Under the pieces are notes generated by a model. It was not told where the DNA came from. It made no database searches and worked only from the letters and a program-made list of their open reading frames with translations. DNA of 64,000 bases from Scolanthus callimorphus (Eukaryota > Cnidaria > Anthozoa > Actiniaria > Edwardsiidae). The stretch lies in contig CM066919.1 of assembly GCA_033964015.1 (NCBI GenBank), positions 22,537,421-22,601,420 of the forward strand. The letters are read 5' to 3'. A program made the position numbers and the translations under genes. Of the stretch, positions 24,086 to 38,200 are shown in pieces. Numbering within the stretch: position 1 is the first letter of the stretch; each line of letters begins with the position of its first letter.

Positions 24086-26260
24086 ATGGCTTTGCAGGTA
24101 AAATTTCCATTCGGCACCTCTGTCGACGTCTTCGTCACACACGTGGATCCGAGTTCAGGGAACATCTTCGTTCAAATCAACAACGAGGAGGCGGGGAAAC
24201 TCGACGAACTAATGGCAGAGATTGAAGAGTTCATCGCCAGAGACAGATCTCGAGAGCCGTCCGAAAGCGAAATCTTTGGAGGGAGCATTTTCTTGGCGCG
24301 GTATTCTGTGGACGGTAGATGGTATCGTGCGCGCGTTTTAGCTGTCAAACCAGCTCAGTGTGAAGTCTTCTTCATTGATTACGGCAATACTGACTTAGTA
24401 CCTCTGAGTTCTCTGAGCAAACCCCCTGACAAATTCCTAAACTTACCTCCACAAGCTCACGAGTGCGAGATAGATGGATTTAGCAAGCTAAAAACCTCCA
24501 ACTTCCAAGCCTTGGTAGATTTCCTCGCAGAGCAAGTTTTGGAACAAGAACTTGTTTGCAGAGCGATTTCAATGAAAACTAGCATGGTTCTGGTCATTCA
24601 GCTTTTCACTGACTCTAGCTGCAGTGTGCAAGTTTTAGATGCCGTTCGCAGCAGTGAGCTTGTTGAAGAGCAAGGAACTGCACCTACTGCTAAAATTTCT
24701 ACCAACAGAGCTGCAGTAGCTCCCAAAGACAAGAAATTCAAATTGTTGAATTTGACCCCTGGGTACTATGATGTCTATATCACTGCCGTCAACAGCCCTT
24801 ATGACTTCTCCTGTCAGCTTCTCTCAAGTTCTGATAGTCTTGAACTCCTAATGGAACAGCTAGCAGTGCATTATACAGATCTTGGCCCTCAAGACCTGCC
24901 GCTGCAGTCGTGTACCCCAGGATACCCGTGCTGTGCAAAATTTGCTGATGACTGTTGTTGGTACCGTGCTTTGATAACCAAAGTGGGCTCTGTAGCATCA
25001 GGATTTATAGAGGTGAAGTTTGTGGACTATGGAAATTCACAGCAGACTCCACTTACAGATGTACACGAGTTGGAGGACCAGTTTATGTCTTTGCCATCAC
25101 AAGTTATCGAGTGCTTACACCATGGTATCAAGCAGATTGAAGGATATGATGATTGGCCAGTGGAATCCCAAGTTCTGTTCAAAAAATTGACAGAGGATAA
25201 GCATCTGGTTGCAAATGTTCATGAACTCACCTCTGAGGGGAAATACACTGTTGATTTATTTGACACGACAGGTGATATGGACATGCAAGTTAGTCAGATA
25301 TTGATTGCAGCTGGCTATGCTGTAAAGACAAGTGAATTTGACCCAAATCCAGTGCGAATACCAGCAAATTCCCAACCCAATGCAATTCCCCCAGTACAAC
25401 CTCCTGTTCAAGAACAAGCCCCTCCCAAGCCTCAGTCATATCAGTACAAGAAAGAAAGTCTAACACCTGGCAAAGAGGAGAAGGTCCTGGTCACAGCTAC
25501 AGTGAGTCCTTCAAAGTTTTACTGTCAGCTGTTTAGAATGGCATCAAAACTTGAGAAACTCATGTTGGACATTGGGAACTACTATGACCGCCTTAGTGCT
25601 GATGAGGAATGGCTTTCATCTCCATCTGTGGGTGATGTATGCTGTGCCAGGTTTTCAGAAGATGAATGTTGGTATAGAGCACTTGTTACTGAAGTTCTCC
25701 CCTCAAGCCAGGTTAGAGTCCAGTTCATTGATTATGGTAACTCAGAAACATTGCCACCAAAACGTGTCAAAAAGCTTGTACCCAGATTTTCTGATCTCCA
25801 GAGCCAAGGCATTGAATGCTCACTCAATAGGATCAAACCACTTGGTAAAGACTGGAGAAGTGCAGACATCAAGAAATTTAACGATATTGCTCTTGAAAAA
25901 GAAGGAAAGCTGACCGTTGTGGCAAAGCTAGATGACGGCTCACACAGAGTTAATCTTGTGTTAGGAGGCAAGAAAGAAGTGGATGTCAGTGAGCAGATGT
26001 TGCTCGCAAATTGTGCAACTCTCATAACTGGAGCTGTTTCACAGTCTGAAAATCTTCATAGTATAGTGGCAAAGGAGTACACTGTGACTACTGTGTCAGT
26101 AGGGGACTATGAAGATGTAGTTGTTAGTTATGCAGACAGTCCTGCAACCTTCTGGTGTCAACTGGTCAAATACAAAGCTGAACTGGATGCTGTCATGAAT
26201 TCTCTGGATGAGTACTGCACCAGCTCTGGGTCAAAAGATGGAATCAACTCGCCTAGGATT
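24086..26260 (+). CDS. Multi-Tudor gene, exon 1 (Tudor 1-3 and start of Tudor 4)
   Basis: A single 725-codon exon opening with ATG in MALQVKFPFGTSVDVFV. Tudor cores lie near 24280-24420 (ARYSVDGRWYRAR, FIDYGN), 24915-25070 (AKFADDCCWYRAL, FVDYGN) and 25627-25770 (ARFSEDECWYRAL, FIDYGN). A Pro/Gln-rich linker separates Tudor 2 and 3 (about 25340-25440). The exon ends AGG ATT before GTAAGT at 26261, just before the Gly that opens Tudor 4. Three stop-free Tudor units without introns argue for a functional gene. The start is chosen because in-frame sequence upstream does not extend the homology and the ATG lies directly before the conserved N-terminal half-domain. Confidence 0.95.
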
Positions 26261-29200
26261 GTAAGTGGGACTAGATAGTAAAACTAAATATCTAAATATT
26301 GATAAATGAGAGAACTCAGGGCTTGAAATTGTGAATGTGTTGGACACAACCAAAAATGATCAGTTAGTGGCAAGACATTGACTATGACTTGGTTTTGACG
26401 ATGACTAGGTTTGTATTAACTGTACAACAAGAACTCCTTCTGAGACCAAATTTCTCAAAGAAGGCACAACGTTGTGCTGGTTATATCCTGTTAATTTCAA
26501 GCTTTGAAACTGGTTCTAGTTGTCAAAGTCCCGGTCAAGCTAAAAGGCCTATTGGGCTCCATATTATATCCATTACCCCTATCGAGGGACCTGAAAATTC
26601 CACAGGGGTTGCTGTTTTTGAAAATTTGGAGTTCCTTGATAGGGGGGTACGTTTCTTTGTTGAACATTAAACTTATTTTCATGACTTCTTATCACATGGT
26701 TTCTGTAAAAGTGTCCTATGATATCCAAACTATGAACCTCTCTTATCAGGTATGCCTTGTTGTGCAATGTTCAGTGTTGATGAAGGATGGTATAGAGGAA
26801 GAGTGACTGGAGTGAAGAGGAACCGTGATGTTGAAGTGCAGTTTGTTGATTATGGAAACTCTGAGATGATGCCGGCATCCCGTCTGAGAGCCATGAAGCC
26901 TGAGTTTATGAATCTCCCTGCTCAAGCTGTCAAGTGTGAACTGGAGCATCTAGGGTTTGACAAGAAACATCATTTCTCAGAGGTGAGCCTCTGAGTGTTC
27001 AAGTGAAGCAGGCAACTTCAAAAATATTTCTTTACAAGGCAGGACTAAAAGCTAAAAATAACAGCTGGACATCGAACAATGTCTGTCCAAAATTGAATGT
27101 CTACTGGCCAAATCTTTGTCTGGCGGGACATTTTGACCAGCCACATTCAATTTGAGTTGTCATATTTTTTTGTTATAGACTTCCCATCCCACCATTAAAT
27201 AAATAGAGAATAATACATGGGCGCATGGAGATATGGAATTTATCTTCGAGTGTTCATGCAGCAAATGAGTGAGATATCAAATGTGAACACGAGAAGATAA
27301 ATTCCATATCTCCAAGTGTCCATGTATTATTCTGTTTATTATATAAACAAGAAACACTGCCATGCTCCACGGAAGCAACTTTTATTGGCCATGAGGAAGG
27401 AAACATAGTGATGAATGTATAATTGACGATCCAATATAATTGTTGAACTTGTTGCAAATGTTCAAGTGAAAAGTTTCCGCTCCATAGATAAATACAAAAC
27501 CGACTTGACTGACAAAGGAGAAAATGCCCCTTGCCAAACACGCAGATTCCTGTCGAAACCGTGAATTTTCTCATGACCACCCTGAAATTCCATATTTTGG
27601 AAATACCCCACCCTGAAATGTTGCTCCAGTACTTTAGCTACCCACTTGGGAATTTTATGTTGTCCCTTACCCACCCTGGAATTCCACTGAATTTTTCTCA
27701 TGACCACCCTGAAATTCCATATTTTGGGAGTACCCACCCTGGAATTTTGCTCCAGTACTTTAGTGCCAACGCTGTGTGCAATTTAGTTTAAATAAGTTAG
27801 CTAAGTGAAGTTTGGTTTTCCTCTCTTTATTGAAGGAACTGATTAAAACTCCATATTTTGGGAATACCCACCCTGGACTTCTGCTCCAGTACTTTAGTGC
27901 CAACCCTGTCTGCAATTTGGTTTTAAAAAGTGAGCTAAGTGAAGTTTGATTTTCCTCTCTTTATTGAAGGAACTGATTGAGAAGTTTGATCAAGTCACTG
28001 CCGAAAAAGAACTTGTAGCTATGATTGCATCCTATGACAAGAACAATGATCAGTATGTGGTAGTGCTTCATGATGCCACTGATGGCAAGAATGAAAACAT
28101 CTTAGACCTTCTGACCCCTCTACTACCCAAACAAGCTGGCACCATAGGCGTAGCTATCCCTAAGCTCAAACTTCAAGCAGGGACCAAGGAAACTGTGTGT
28201 GTAACATCAGTTACTGGTATCTCCAAGTTCTACTGTCAGAAGATGAGTAGCTCAGTTCAGTTAGATGAGATGATGCTGGCTTTAGAAGACCATTATGCTG
28301 CTCTGACAGGTGACCAGGAAGCCCTGGCCGATGTTTCAGCTGGTGTTTACTGTGCTGCCAAGTATACTGAGGATGATGCATGGTATCGTGCTAAGGTAAT
28401 CAGCACCAGCAGTGGCTCTGCCGAGGTGCACTACATTGATTATGGGAATTCAGAAACTGTTCCAATTGCAAGATTAAAGAAGCTGACCTCCAAGTTTGCA
28501 GAGCTGCCGCAGCAAATTATCACAAGTTGTCTGACTGGTGATAGAAGTGGACTGTCTAATACTCAGTTCAGTGACCTAGTGTTTGACAAAACATTTGATA
28601 TGCATGTCATTGCTGTTGAAAGTGATGGTGTCACTGAGGTGGACCTAGTAACCAAGGACACAAAGAAGTCAATAAGAGAACATCTTACAAGAACAGCTGT
28701 GCAGACTGTTGAAGTCCCTAAGATGACCTTGCCAGCTGGGAGCAAGGAAGCAGGGCTTGTCACCTCTGTAACCAACACATCAAAGTTCTATTTCCAACCC
28801 AACAAGTCTGGTGGTGATCTTGATGAAGTGATGAGTAATATGGAGAGCTATTACAGTGGGTTGAGCGAATTGCAAGATGCGCTGGAGAATCCTGAGGTTG
28901 GTCTCTACTGTGTGTCGAGGTTTACGGAGGATGACGGATGGTACCGTGCCAAGGTATCTAAAGCTCATGCTAACAGTGTTGAGGTGTTCTACATTGACTA
29001 TGGGAATTCGGAAACTCTACCGCTAAGTAGGGTGAAGATAATCAAGCCAGAGTTTGCAACACTTCCTGCTCAGGTAATAATATTGCTAGAAACCTCTTGA
29101 AATGTACATTCCCAAGACTGTTATGGTGCTGAAGTAGGTTCCCACTTCTGTATGTTTGAAGTCTCCCTCCCCACACATATGAGGTGTTGGTTGCTACTAG

Positions 29201-32200
29201 AGGTGTTGTAAAACATTTACAGTCAGATATAGCAACTTCTTTGTCCACCCAGAATTTCCACATAAATTCATTGTTTTGGCCCTGGAATTTTGAAATCATG
29301 CTGATTTAATTTTGAAACCACATGTCTGATGAAATTGCACTCCACTTGTTACTTACCATTATGCACCATGCTAGTAAAATTGAAAATTAAATGAGACTTA
29401 CAGGAAGATGAAGTTTTTTTGGAGTTCTACCAGGTCATCACAGCAGCAGAGATAATGTCTCTGATTCAAGGACCTGGTAGAATGGAATATACACAAGGGA
29501 AGAGTAGTTTTCCAAATTTTCACGGTGTAAAATAGCTGACTTCCTATAAGCCCTTTTTTAGAAAATGCACTACTACAGTATTATGGTTCTGGGATTATTG
29601 TCAATGTATTGAAGTTGTTCTTTAATCTTGATATTTTCAGGTATTGGAGTGTTCCTTGTACAATGTCTCAGGACCAAGTGATGGACCTACAGAGACCAAG
29701 TTCCAGACTTTTGTCCTTGAGAAGGAGCTGACTGCACATGTTAAGGCAGTTGGAAGTAGTGGTGCTGCCCAAGTTGAGTTGATAGATGAGTCTGGGGTAT
29801 CTGTTGCCCAAAGTCTTGGAACAGGCAAAGAGGAAGAAGCAGTTGAATCAGTTGGTGAGTGCCATGTATTACTGTATATGGTAGCATGCCCCAAAAAATG
29901 AAACCATCTGATAATAATACCCTCCTTTCTTACCCCCTCTTGTCTGCTGATGACTTGAGGACATTTAGAGGAGGAACACTAACTGAATAATGCTGCCCAC
30001 CAGACTTGTATTACAATGTGGTGTTACATTTCCTGGAAAGTATTATTCCACATTTAGGATATTCTATCAATGCTGATAGAGTACATGCACATATTGTAGA
30101 GTGACGGCTCAGTCTTGGTCCCAGAGCGGTCATGCTGAATATTGGGGCTCTGGTAGCAGAGCAAACCCCCTGTCCTAGACTCTTAAGACATCCAGTTTTC
30201 CCATATATGATGACCATCTTTGTAGTTTAGTAGAATTTCAAAATGGCGAGCGAGACTATAGTCCAATAGGTAATATTCATATTCACATGGCCGGACTAGG
30301 ATGAACACTCAAGTGAGCCTAATCCGGGTTCTTTTTGTTTCACTCTCTCCAGCTCAGTGTATTTGGAAAAGGTGAAACAAAAGAATCACCTGCATGAGCC
30401 TCACTTGTTAGTGAGTGTTAGTCCCAGTCTGACCATTACAAAAATTGCCTATTGGAATCAGCATATGATTATTTGCTCCTGGAGCCTATGCAAAATGACA
30501 GACAGGGAAGTAGGCTCAGGGAGATTGAGTGATGGCTCAGTAAAAAATTCTGAACTTCCTGATGGGGCTTGAACACATGACCTGCTGTCTGCAGTGTTTG
30601 GTTGCTTGGTTGGCAGAGTATCCAACTGGTACTGGTAACTGGAAGTTTGTGGGCTTCCAATCTGGGAGCTCAGTATTTTTTTCTGATGTTTTCTCTCATA
30701 TATTTACAATTACAAATACAGGCAGTTAGCCCCCCAGACCAGTTCGTTCCAGTATGATATTAATTCTATTCCTGAACATGTTTTATTGTCTTATTTGCTC
30801 AGATACTGGTTTCAAGCCTTTCAAAGTGACATTCTCAGAGGGAGATTTCATTGATGTTGAGCCATTGGTCTGCCATTCTCCGCATCAGTTCTACTGCCAA
30901 GTCTTGACAGCCGAGAGGATTGCAGCCTTTGGCAAGCTAACTGATAGTATGACGAGCTACTATAGCACCTTGCCTCCTGGTCAAGATCAGATTGGACAAC
31001 CAGATATTGGAATGGCTTGTTGTGCTTTATATGAAGGTGGGGGTTATTCTGTTCCTTCTTTTAGTGTGTGTAGTCCTAAGCATTTCAGCAAAACAATACC
31101 CTGGGTTACTTGTTTGGAACCAGTCTCACTGACTTACTGACAACACTTATTGACCACCTATTGAAGCTTTTATTTCACATATTGGACATCACAAATTGAA
31201 TATGTGGCCATAGACAGAAAAGCACCATCTCTGAACATACTCAGTTGAAGACCCTATGTCAAATGAGTGTGACAATGTGATGATTGGTTTGTGGTGTTAT
31301 CTAATGCAGTACAAAACTTTCAAAATAACACAACAAGTTTGTTTTATGTTGATGATTTAGTAGGGTGAACTATAAAACAAGTTTGTCTCTTTCTAATTAT
31401 CTCAACAGTAGACAACACCTGGAACAGAAGCACATTAGTTAATGTTCTTGGGAGTGATATGGTTGAAGTCTGTTTTGTTGACTTTGGAAATGTTGAGCTG
31501 ACACCAATCTCCAACATAAAGGCATTGAAGCCAGAGTTTCTAGCCCTTGAAGAGCAAGCAGTTCTTTGTAGAATGTCATCTATCAAGCCTGCCAGTGGGG
31601 CACAGTGGTCTGGAGGGGCCACCCAGAAGTTCTCCACCCAAGTTAACCAGAAGCAACTTGTGGCAAAAGTACTTAAGATTGGAAAGCAAGGTGAATTTCA
31701 AGCTAGTAGTGCAGTGTTTTCACAAGAATTTGGCCTAAGTGGGTCATACTGTAGGGCCCTTACCTTTCAATTTTATGGGTCATCCAGGTTTTGTTGGGCC
31801 ATAGATTTGCTTTAAGTACTTCCTTTTCTTACATTGATCTCTATGCATATTTAGAATGAAATAGGAATGTCCTTGTTTGTGTAGCCTGCGAGCTGGTTCT
31901 CCAGTGTTTTTTTTTTTGGGGGGGGGGGGATATTTGATTTTTTGGCATGCGGGATTACACAGGAATCGAGCGCCAAAGAAATGAAATAACCCCTCAAAAA
32001 AGCACTGGAGAGCTGGCTTGCAGGCTATTGTTTGTTGGGTCACTCCAGAAATTCATGTGCCATCAGGGTCAAAGTTTGAGTTCCAACTGTGGACTTTTTA
32101 CATCAATCTTGCAATGGTGCACCTTGGCAAGAACATGTCCCATTAACTCGAACAATAACAACCCCTCAATGTTTCCAAACCAGTTAACTAAAAAGCTGCA

Positions 32201-35200
32201 TTTCCATGATTAAAAATATTTCTTACTGGTAGAACCTATTACAGTCAGAAACACAACTCACTCTTTTCTTTGTATCACGATTTTTGTTATAGTGAGATCT
32301 TTGCACAGTCTTTTTACCCTTAGGAAATTATTCAACTGAAACTCATCTTGATGTTCTCTTATTGTTCTAGGAACGGACACCTGCATAGAAGTAAACATGT
32401 TTGACACACATGACGACGCTAGAGATGATGACATAGGGGAACTTCTAGTTGCTGCTGGTCTAGCCATACAATCAACACCATCTGCTGCCACATCTAAAGG
32501 TCCATCTGCTAAATCACTACAGAAACTCAAGCCCTCTACTTCACAGGACCTCTATGTCACTGCAGCTGACTCCCCAGATAAATTCTACTGCCAGCTGGCA
32601 GGCACTGAGGACAGGCTTGCTGCTTTAATGGAAAACTTAGGAGTCTTTTACGAAGCCCTGCAGCCAGACGAGCTTGTTTTAACGCCGTTAAATCCAGGAA
32701 GTATTTGCTGTGCTCTGTATTCTGAAGATGGAGGATGGTACCGTGCAGTGATTCAAGAAAATCATCATGATTCTGCAACTGTGAGATTCATTGACTATGG
32801 AAATGTTGAGAAGGTACCACACACCAGTGTCAAGGAACTTACTGAGGAGTTCATGGCAGAACCTGTTTTGGCTATTGAGTGTAAACTATCTGGTGTTTGT
32901 CCTACTGGAAATGCCTCTTCCTGGTCAAAGGAATCCACGGATGCCTTCCTGGGAATTGCAGCAACTGACAAAGTGCTTACAGCTCAGGTGAAAACCCAGT
33001 CCGAACCATATGAAGTTGTCCTCCGTGATAGTTCTAGTGATGTTTCTGAGGCCTTAGTAACTGGAAAGTTTGCCATATCCAGCAAGAACAACAAGGCTGC
33101 CCCTGTGTCAAAGGCAGTTGGTGTTGTAGCTCAGGATTACAAGAAACCTGTAGTTAACATTGGAGCAGAGATTGAGGCACTTGTGACTGACATGCAGTCG
33201 CCTGGGCAGTTCCATTGTCAGCTTGCAGCCACAGGGGATGAGCTAGATGCAAGTAAGTAAAGGGATTCTATTACAATATTTTGTTTGTCCTTTTCAAGGT
33301 GGTTTTGGAATGAAGAACACTCACAGTGTGACTACTCCAGCCAAGGCCCCTCAAACAATTTTTCTTACAAAAGTATTTGAACAGTAGATGCATCAGAATT
33401 TTTCTTTTTTAGAAAAAGCATTGTTTTTACTTGCAAAAATGTTCAATGCTACAATTTTCCAAAATATCGTAAGCTCATGAGAATAAACGTCTATAAAAAT
33501 TTGTTAAAGATTTGCTTGGTTGGCCTTGGTGATGTAGTCGCTTGAGAGATATCCAGTGTAGCTAGGAGGTAAATGAATAACGGTAAATGACGATGATGAC
33601 GACAACTATGACAACAACAACAATGAGGTTCTTTAATTTGAGATCTTTACAGGATCTGTTAGACATTTCTGTTTGAAAGATCTTTAATCATTAAATAAGA
33701 TTTTTCAGAGATCTTAAAAATGATTGAATATCTTTAGGATCTTAAGGATTTGTGAATCTTTATAGTAGAGTCTGTTAAGGGAAAAAATAGGTAAAATCGT
33801 GCACTTCTGCGTAAAGGCGCCAAATTTGGACCAAATGTTCCTTAGGTGAAATAAATCAGTTTTCGGGAGGGGTGCCATCATTTCGACCCAAGGGGGGTAG
33901 GGTAGGGGCAATTTTGTCTATTTTCTAATTTCCCAATATTTCTTTAACGACAGTTTATATTCACTGGTGTTTGCAAGTTTCGAGAATGGAAAACGATACA
34001 ACATACTAGGCTCTCTATTGTCTTGTGTAAACCTGTAAAATAAAATACTGAATGTGTCTATTTTCTCTTGTTAGTGATGAATTCAATGAATGAGTACTAC
34101 ATCTCTCTTGGGAGTGCTGTCAGAAGTGTCACATCACCACAAGTGGGACAACCCTGTGTTGCTGTTTATGAAGAAGACGAGAGTTGGTACAGAGCAAGAA
34201 TCCAGAGCATATCTGGCAACAGTGCTAACGTGATATTCACCGACTATGGGAACACTCAGAATGTCCAGCTATCAGACATCAAACAAATTGAGCCACAGTT
34301 TCTGGAACTTCCTCTTCAGGCCATCGAGTGTTCATTAGACTGTGAAAAGCAAGCATGGAGTAACCAAGAGATCGAGATGTTTTTGGAAATTACAGCTGAG
34401 GAAAAAGTGACCGTGAAGATTGTGGGCACAAGAGGATCGAGATATCTCGTGAAGCTGTTCGGCAAGGAGAATTTACCCATTAGTGACACTTTCCTGGCCA
34501 AAATAACTATAACAGGTAAAGACTGTGGTTACCATAAAACGCAGGTTCCGTAACAAATTTGTCCTTTTGCCAGAAAAGTTGGAGTGGAACATTCTTGTTA
34601 TGGCTGGATCTCAAAAAGATGCTGGTGTTCAAAACTTTGGCTGATTTAAAGTTATACTTTTAAGACCTGTAATCTTGCTTGAAAGATCTTTTTTATAGGA
34701 ATAGGAGGTAAAAGGATGAATTTTCCAGCCATTTAGGTTACCATTCTAAAGGCTGAAGCATGTGAATCGGCTGCATAGACATTCAGAATTGAGGAAATTA
34801 TCGAGAGAGTTAATTACCACTAAACTTCTCTGTCTTTTCCATACCTTCTCTTATTTTCCTAATTTCGTTATTTTTCAGCTCCACAAATCAAGCCAACAGA
34901 CCTATCCATCGCCAATATGCCAGTAAACCCTGGACAAACTGCCATTACTTACACCACCAATGTCCGAGAAGATGGGTACTTCCATGTGCAACTATCTGAA
35001 TCTGAAGCGCCTCTGGATCAGGTGATGGCACAGATTGCCGAGATCTACCCCAATCTGGGTCCCTCAGAGGAACAACTAACGTTTCCAGCAGTAGGAGCCT
35101 TCTGCTGCGCCTTATTTACTGAAGATAACACTTGGTACCGAGCTGTCATCACCAAGATGGTGTCTAGTTCAGAAGCAGAAGTGGAATTCATTGATTATGG

Positions 35201-38200
35201 GAATAGTGATCTAGTTCCTGTCATATCATTGAAGTCCTTGCGACCTGATATCTGCACGTCTCCTAGACTGTCCATCCTTTGTAAGCTGGCCGACACCAAG
35301 GCTTCCTGGAGTCCTGATGATGCGCAGCTCTTGGAATCACACACCTTAGAGAAAGCTCTGGAGACCACGTTTGTAGGACAACAAGGTGAAGCGTGGCTTG
35401 TACGTGTCAAAGTCGTCGAAGGAACCAACCTGAACACCCTACCCGAGTTTGGTCAACAACATGGTGCACCCAAGGCGTTGGCATACTCCAAGGCAATGTT
35501 ACGTGGCAAAGAATCTGCCTATTTTCTATCAGCTGAAGCCATAGACAGGGTTTGGGTGCAGCCGTGCAAAACGGAAAGGGAGCTGGCAACCTTGATGAAC
35601 ACCATCGCAACAAATACAAGCCAACCCCTAACAACAGTAGCAGTTGTCCCAGGGCAAGCTTGCCTGTCTCAATTTACTGAGGATGATGGTTGGTACAGAG
35701 CGGAGGTTATTACAGTAAACAACTCTAGTGTCCATGTGATGTACGTAGATTATGGAAACTCCGAGTGGCTACCAGCAGGAAGACTCCGAGAGATCAGTGA
35801 CTCCTTGATGGGTTTACCAGCACAAGCCGTGAGATGCAGTCTGCATGGGGTGTCATCAAACCAAGCAGAAGCAGTTGTAGCACGCTTGAATGAAGAATGT
35901 GCAGAGAAAGTTGTAGAGGTTGAGACGTTGCAAGCCCCTAGCGATGGAGTACACACGGTGAGGTTTTATGATGCAGAAACGAAGAAGCCATTGACAGGAG
36001 ACAGTGGTGCACCTGCTCAAGAAATCCAGACAAAAGGATCCTTCACCAAATCCACTTTTTCTGTAAACAACAAAGAGCAAGCATATTTCTTGTCGGCAGA
36101 TGGTGTTGATGCAGTGTGGCTTCAACCACTAAAGACTGAGGGAGAGCTAGGGGAAGTCATGGATGCCATAGCTGCTGGTGTCACAGGTCAAGCTTTACTC
36201 TCCACTGCCTTACAAACTGGGCAGCCATGTCTTTGCCAGTTCACCGAAGATGATGTATGGTACAGAGCAGAAATAATTGAAGTTCAGAACTTGAGTGCGC
36301 ATGTGAGATACGTTGACTATGGGAACTCCGAGTGGGTACCTGTTGACAGACTAAGAAATATTAGTGATACGCTACTTAAGCTGCCTGCACAAGCTGTGAG
36401 ATGTAATTTGCATGGGGTCTCCCCAAGCCTTGCGGGCATAGCTGTAACCAAACTTAACGAAACCTGCAGTGAGAAGTGTGTTGAGGTTGAAGCTGTGCTA
36501 CTAAGCGGAGAATCTCCATGTGTAAACCTATACGATCCAGAAACCAAGAAGCCAATCCTCGACAATCTTTCTGCACCCCAGGTCAAAGAGGAACGCAGCT
36601 TCACTAGAGCCAGCATTTCCAATAGAGAACAAGCATACTTCCTGTCAGCAGATAGCATCCAAGAGGTTTGGGTACAGCCGTGCAAGACAGAAGGCGAACT
36701 GGCTGCTTTAATGGGTGTCATTGCTGAAACTGATACCAATGAGAAGCTGTCTCTGTCATCATTGGTCACTGGAACGCCCTGCCTCGGTCAATTTACTGGT
36801 GATGACACCTGGTACCGTGCAGAAATAACAGATGTGAAAGGATCCAGTGTGCACGTTCGCTATATTGATTATGGAAATGCAGAGTGGATTGCGGCTGAGA
36901 AATTGTCACCAATCACGGAGAGCCTTCTTCAGTTACCCACCCAAGCAGTTATGTGTTCGTTGTATGGAATCCCAGAAAGTGACAGAGATCAAGTTGTAGA
37001 GAAACTCAATGTAGGTTGTGAAGAACAAATTGTAGAAGTTGAGGTTGTTGAGAGGTTACCCTCTGGAGTTCCCGTTGTACGACTTTACAGTAGTGAGACA
37101 AAAGAGTTGGTGATCCCGCAAGCTGTAGAGCCTCCACCTAAGGCTCAGGAGTCAGATGCCAAGCTCCTGTTTTCTAAAGCTAGCTTCACCACAAATGCAA
37201 GAGAACAAGCTTATTATTTGGTGGCAGATAGCGCTACTGCTGTATGGCTCCAGCCTGTTAATACAGAAAACGAACTGACCACCTTGATGGACACCATTGC
37301 AGCAAGTGATAAATCCCAAACACTTTCACTATCTTTACTAGTAGCAGGTCAAGCGTGTTTGTCACAGTTTACAGAAGATGACGTGTGGTACCGAGCAGAA
37401 ATCCTAGAAATAAAGGAATCAATGATCCATGTCAGATATGTAGACTATGGAAACGCAGAATGGATACAAGTGAGCAGACTACGAGCAATTTCCAGGCCAC
37501 TACTCGAGTTACCTAGCCAAGCTGTAAGGTGCTGCCTTCATGAACCATCTAGTGCATCAGTGGAACAATTGAATGAAGTTTTTGCGGAGAAGACAGTAGA
37601 AGTTGAAGTTGTCGAACTGTCTGCCGAAGGACTACCTATTGTTAACATTTATGACTTGGAAACCAAAGAGCAAGTCACTCTCCAGGAAGCTACTCCAGTA
37701 CAAGAACAAGAAGTTTGTCTAAAGACGCTATCTTTCATAAAAGCAACATTCTCGTCTAGTGAAAGAGAACAAGCGCACTTCTTGTCTGCAGATGCTGCAG
37801 ATGCAGTTTGGATGCAGCCAGTGAAGACTGAGGGAGCATTAGCAGCGTTAATGGAGACACTTGCTACCACAAAACTGGACGGCCCTCTCACAGAAGCATC
37901 TGCTGCAGCTGGACAGCCTTGTCTGTCTCAGTTTACTGAGGACGATGCATGGTATCGAGCGGAGATTATCACTGCTGACTCAGGAAGTGTACACGTGAGG
38001 TACGTGGATTATGGAAACTCTGAATGGTTACCAGTTACAAGACTAAGGCCCATCAGTGAGTCCCTGCTTCAGCTGCCTGCGCAAGCAGTGAGGTGTGTTC
38101 TAGATGGAGCTCCAGATCAGCAATCTGTCAGCAAGCTAAATGAGATCTGTGCAGAGAAGTCAGTCGAAGTACAAGTTGTTAGGCAAGATCCAGATGGGCT

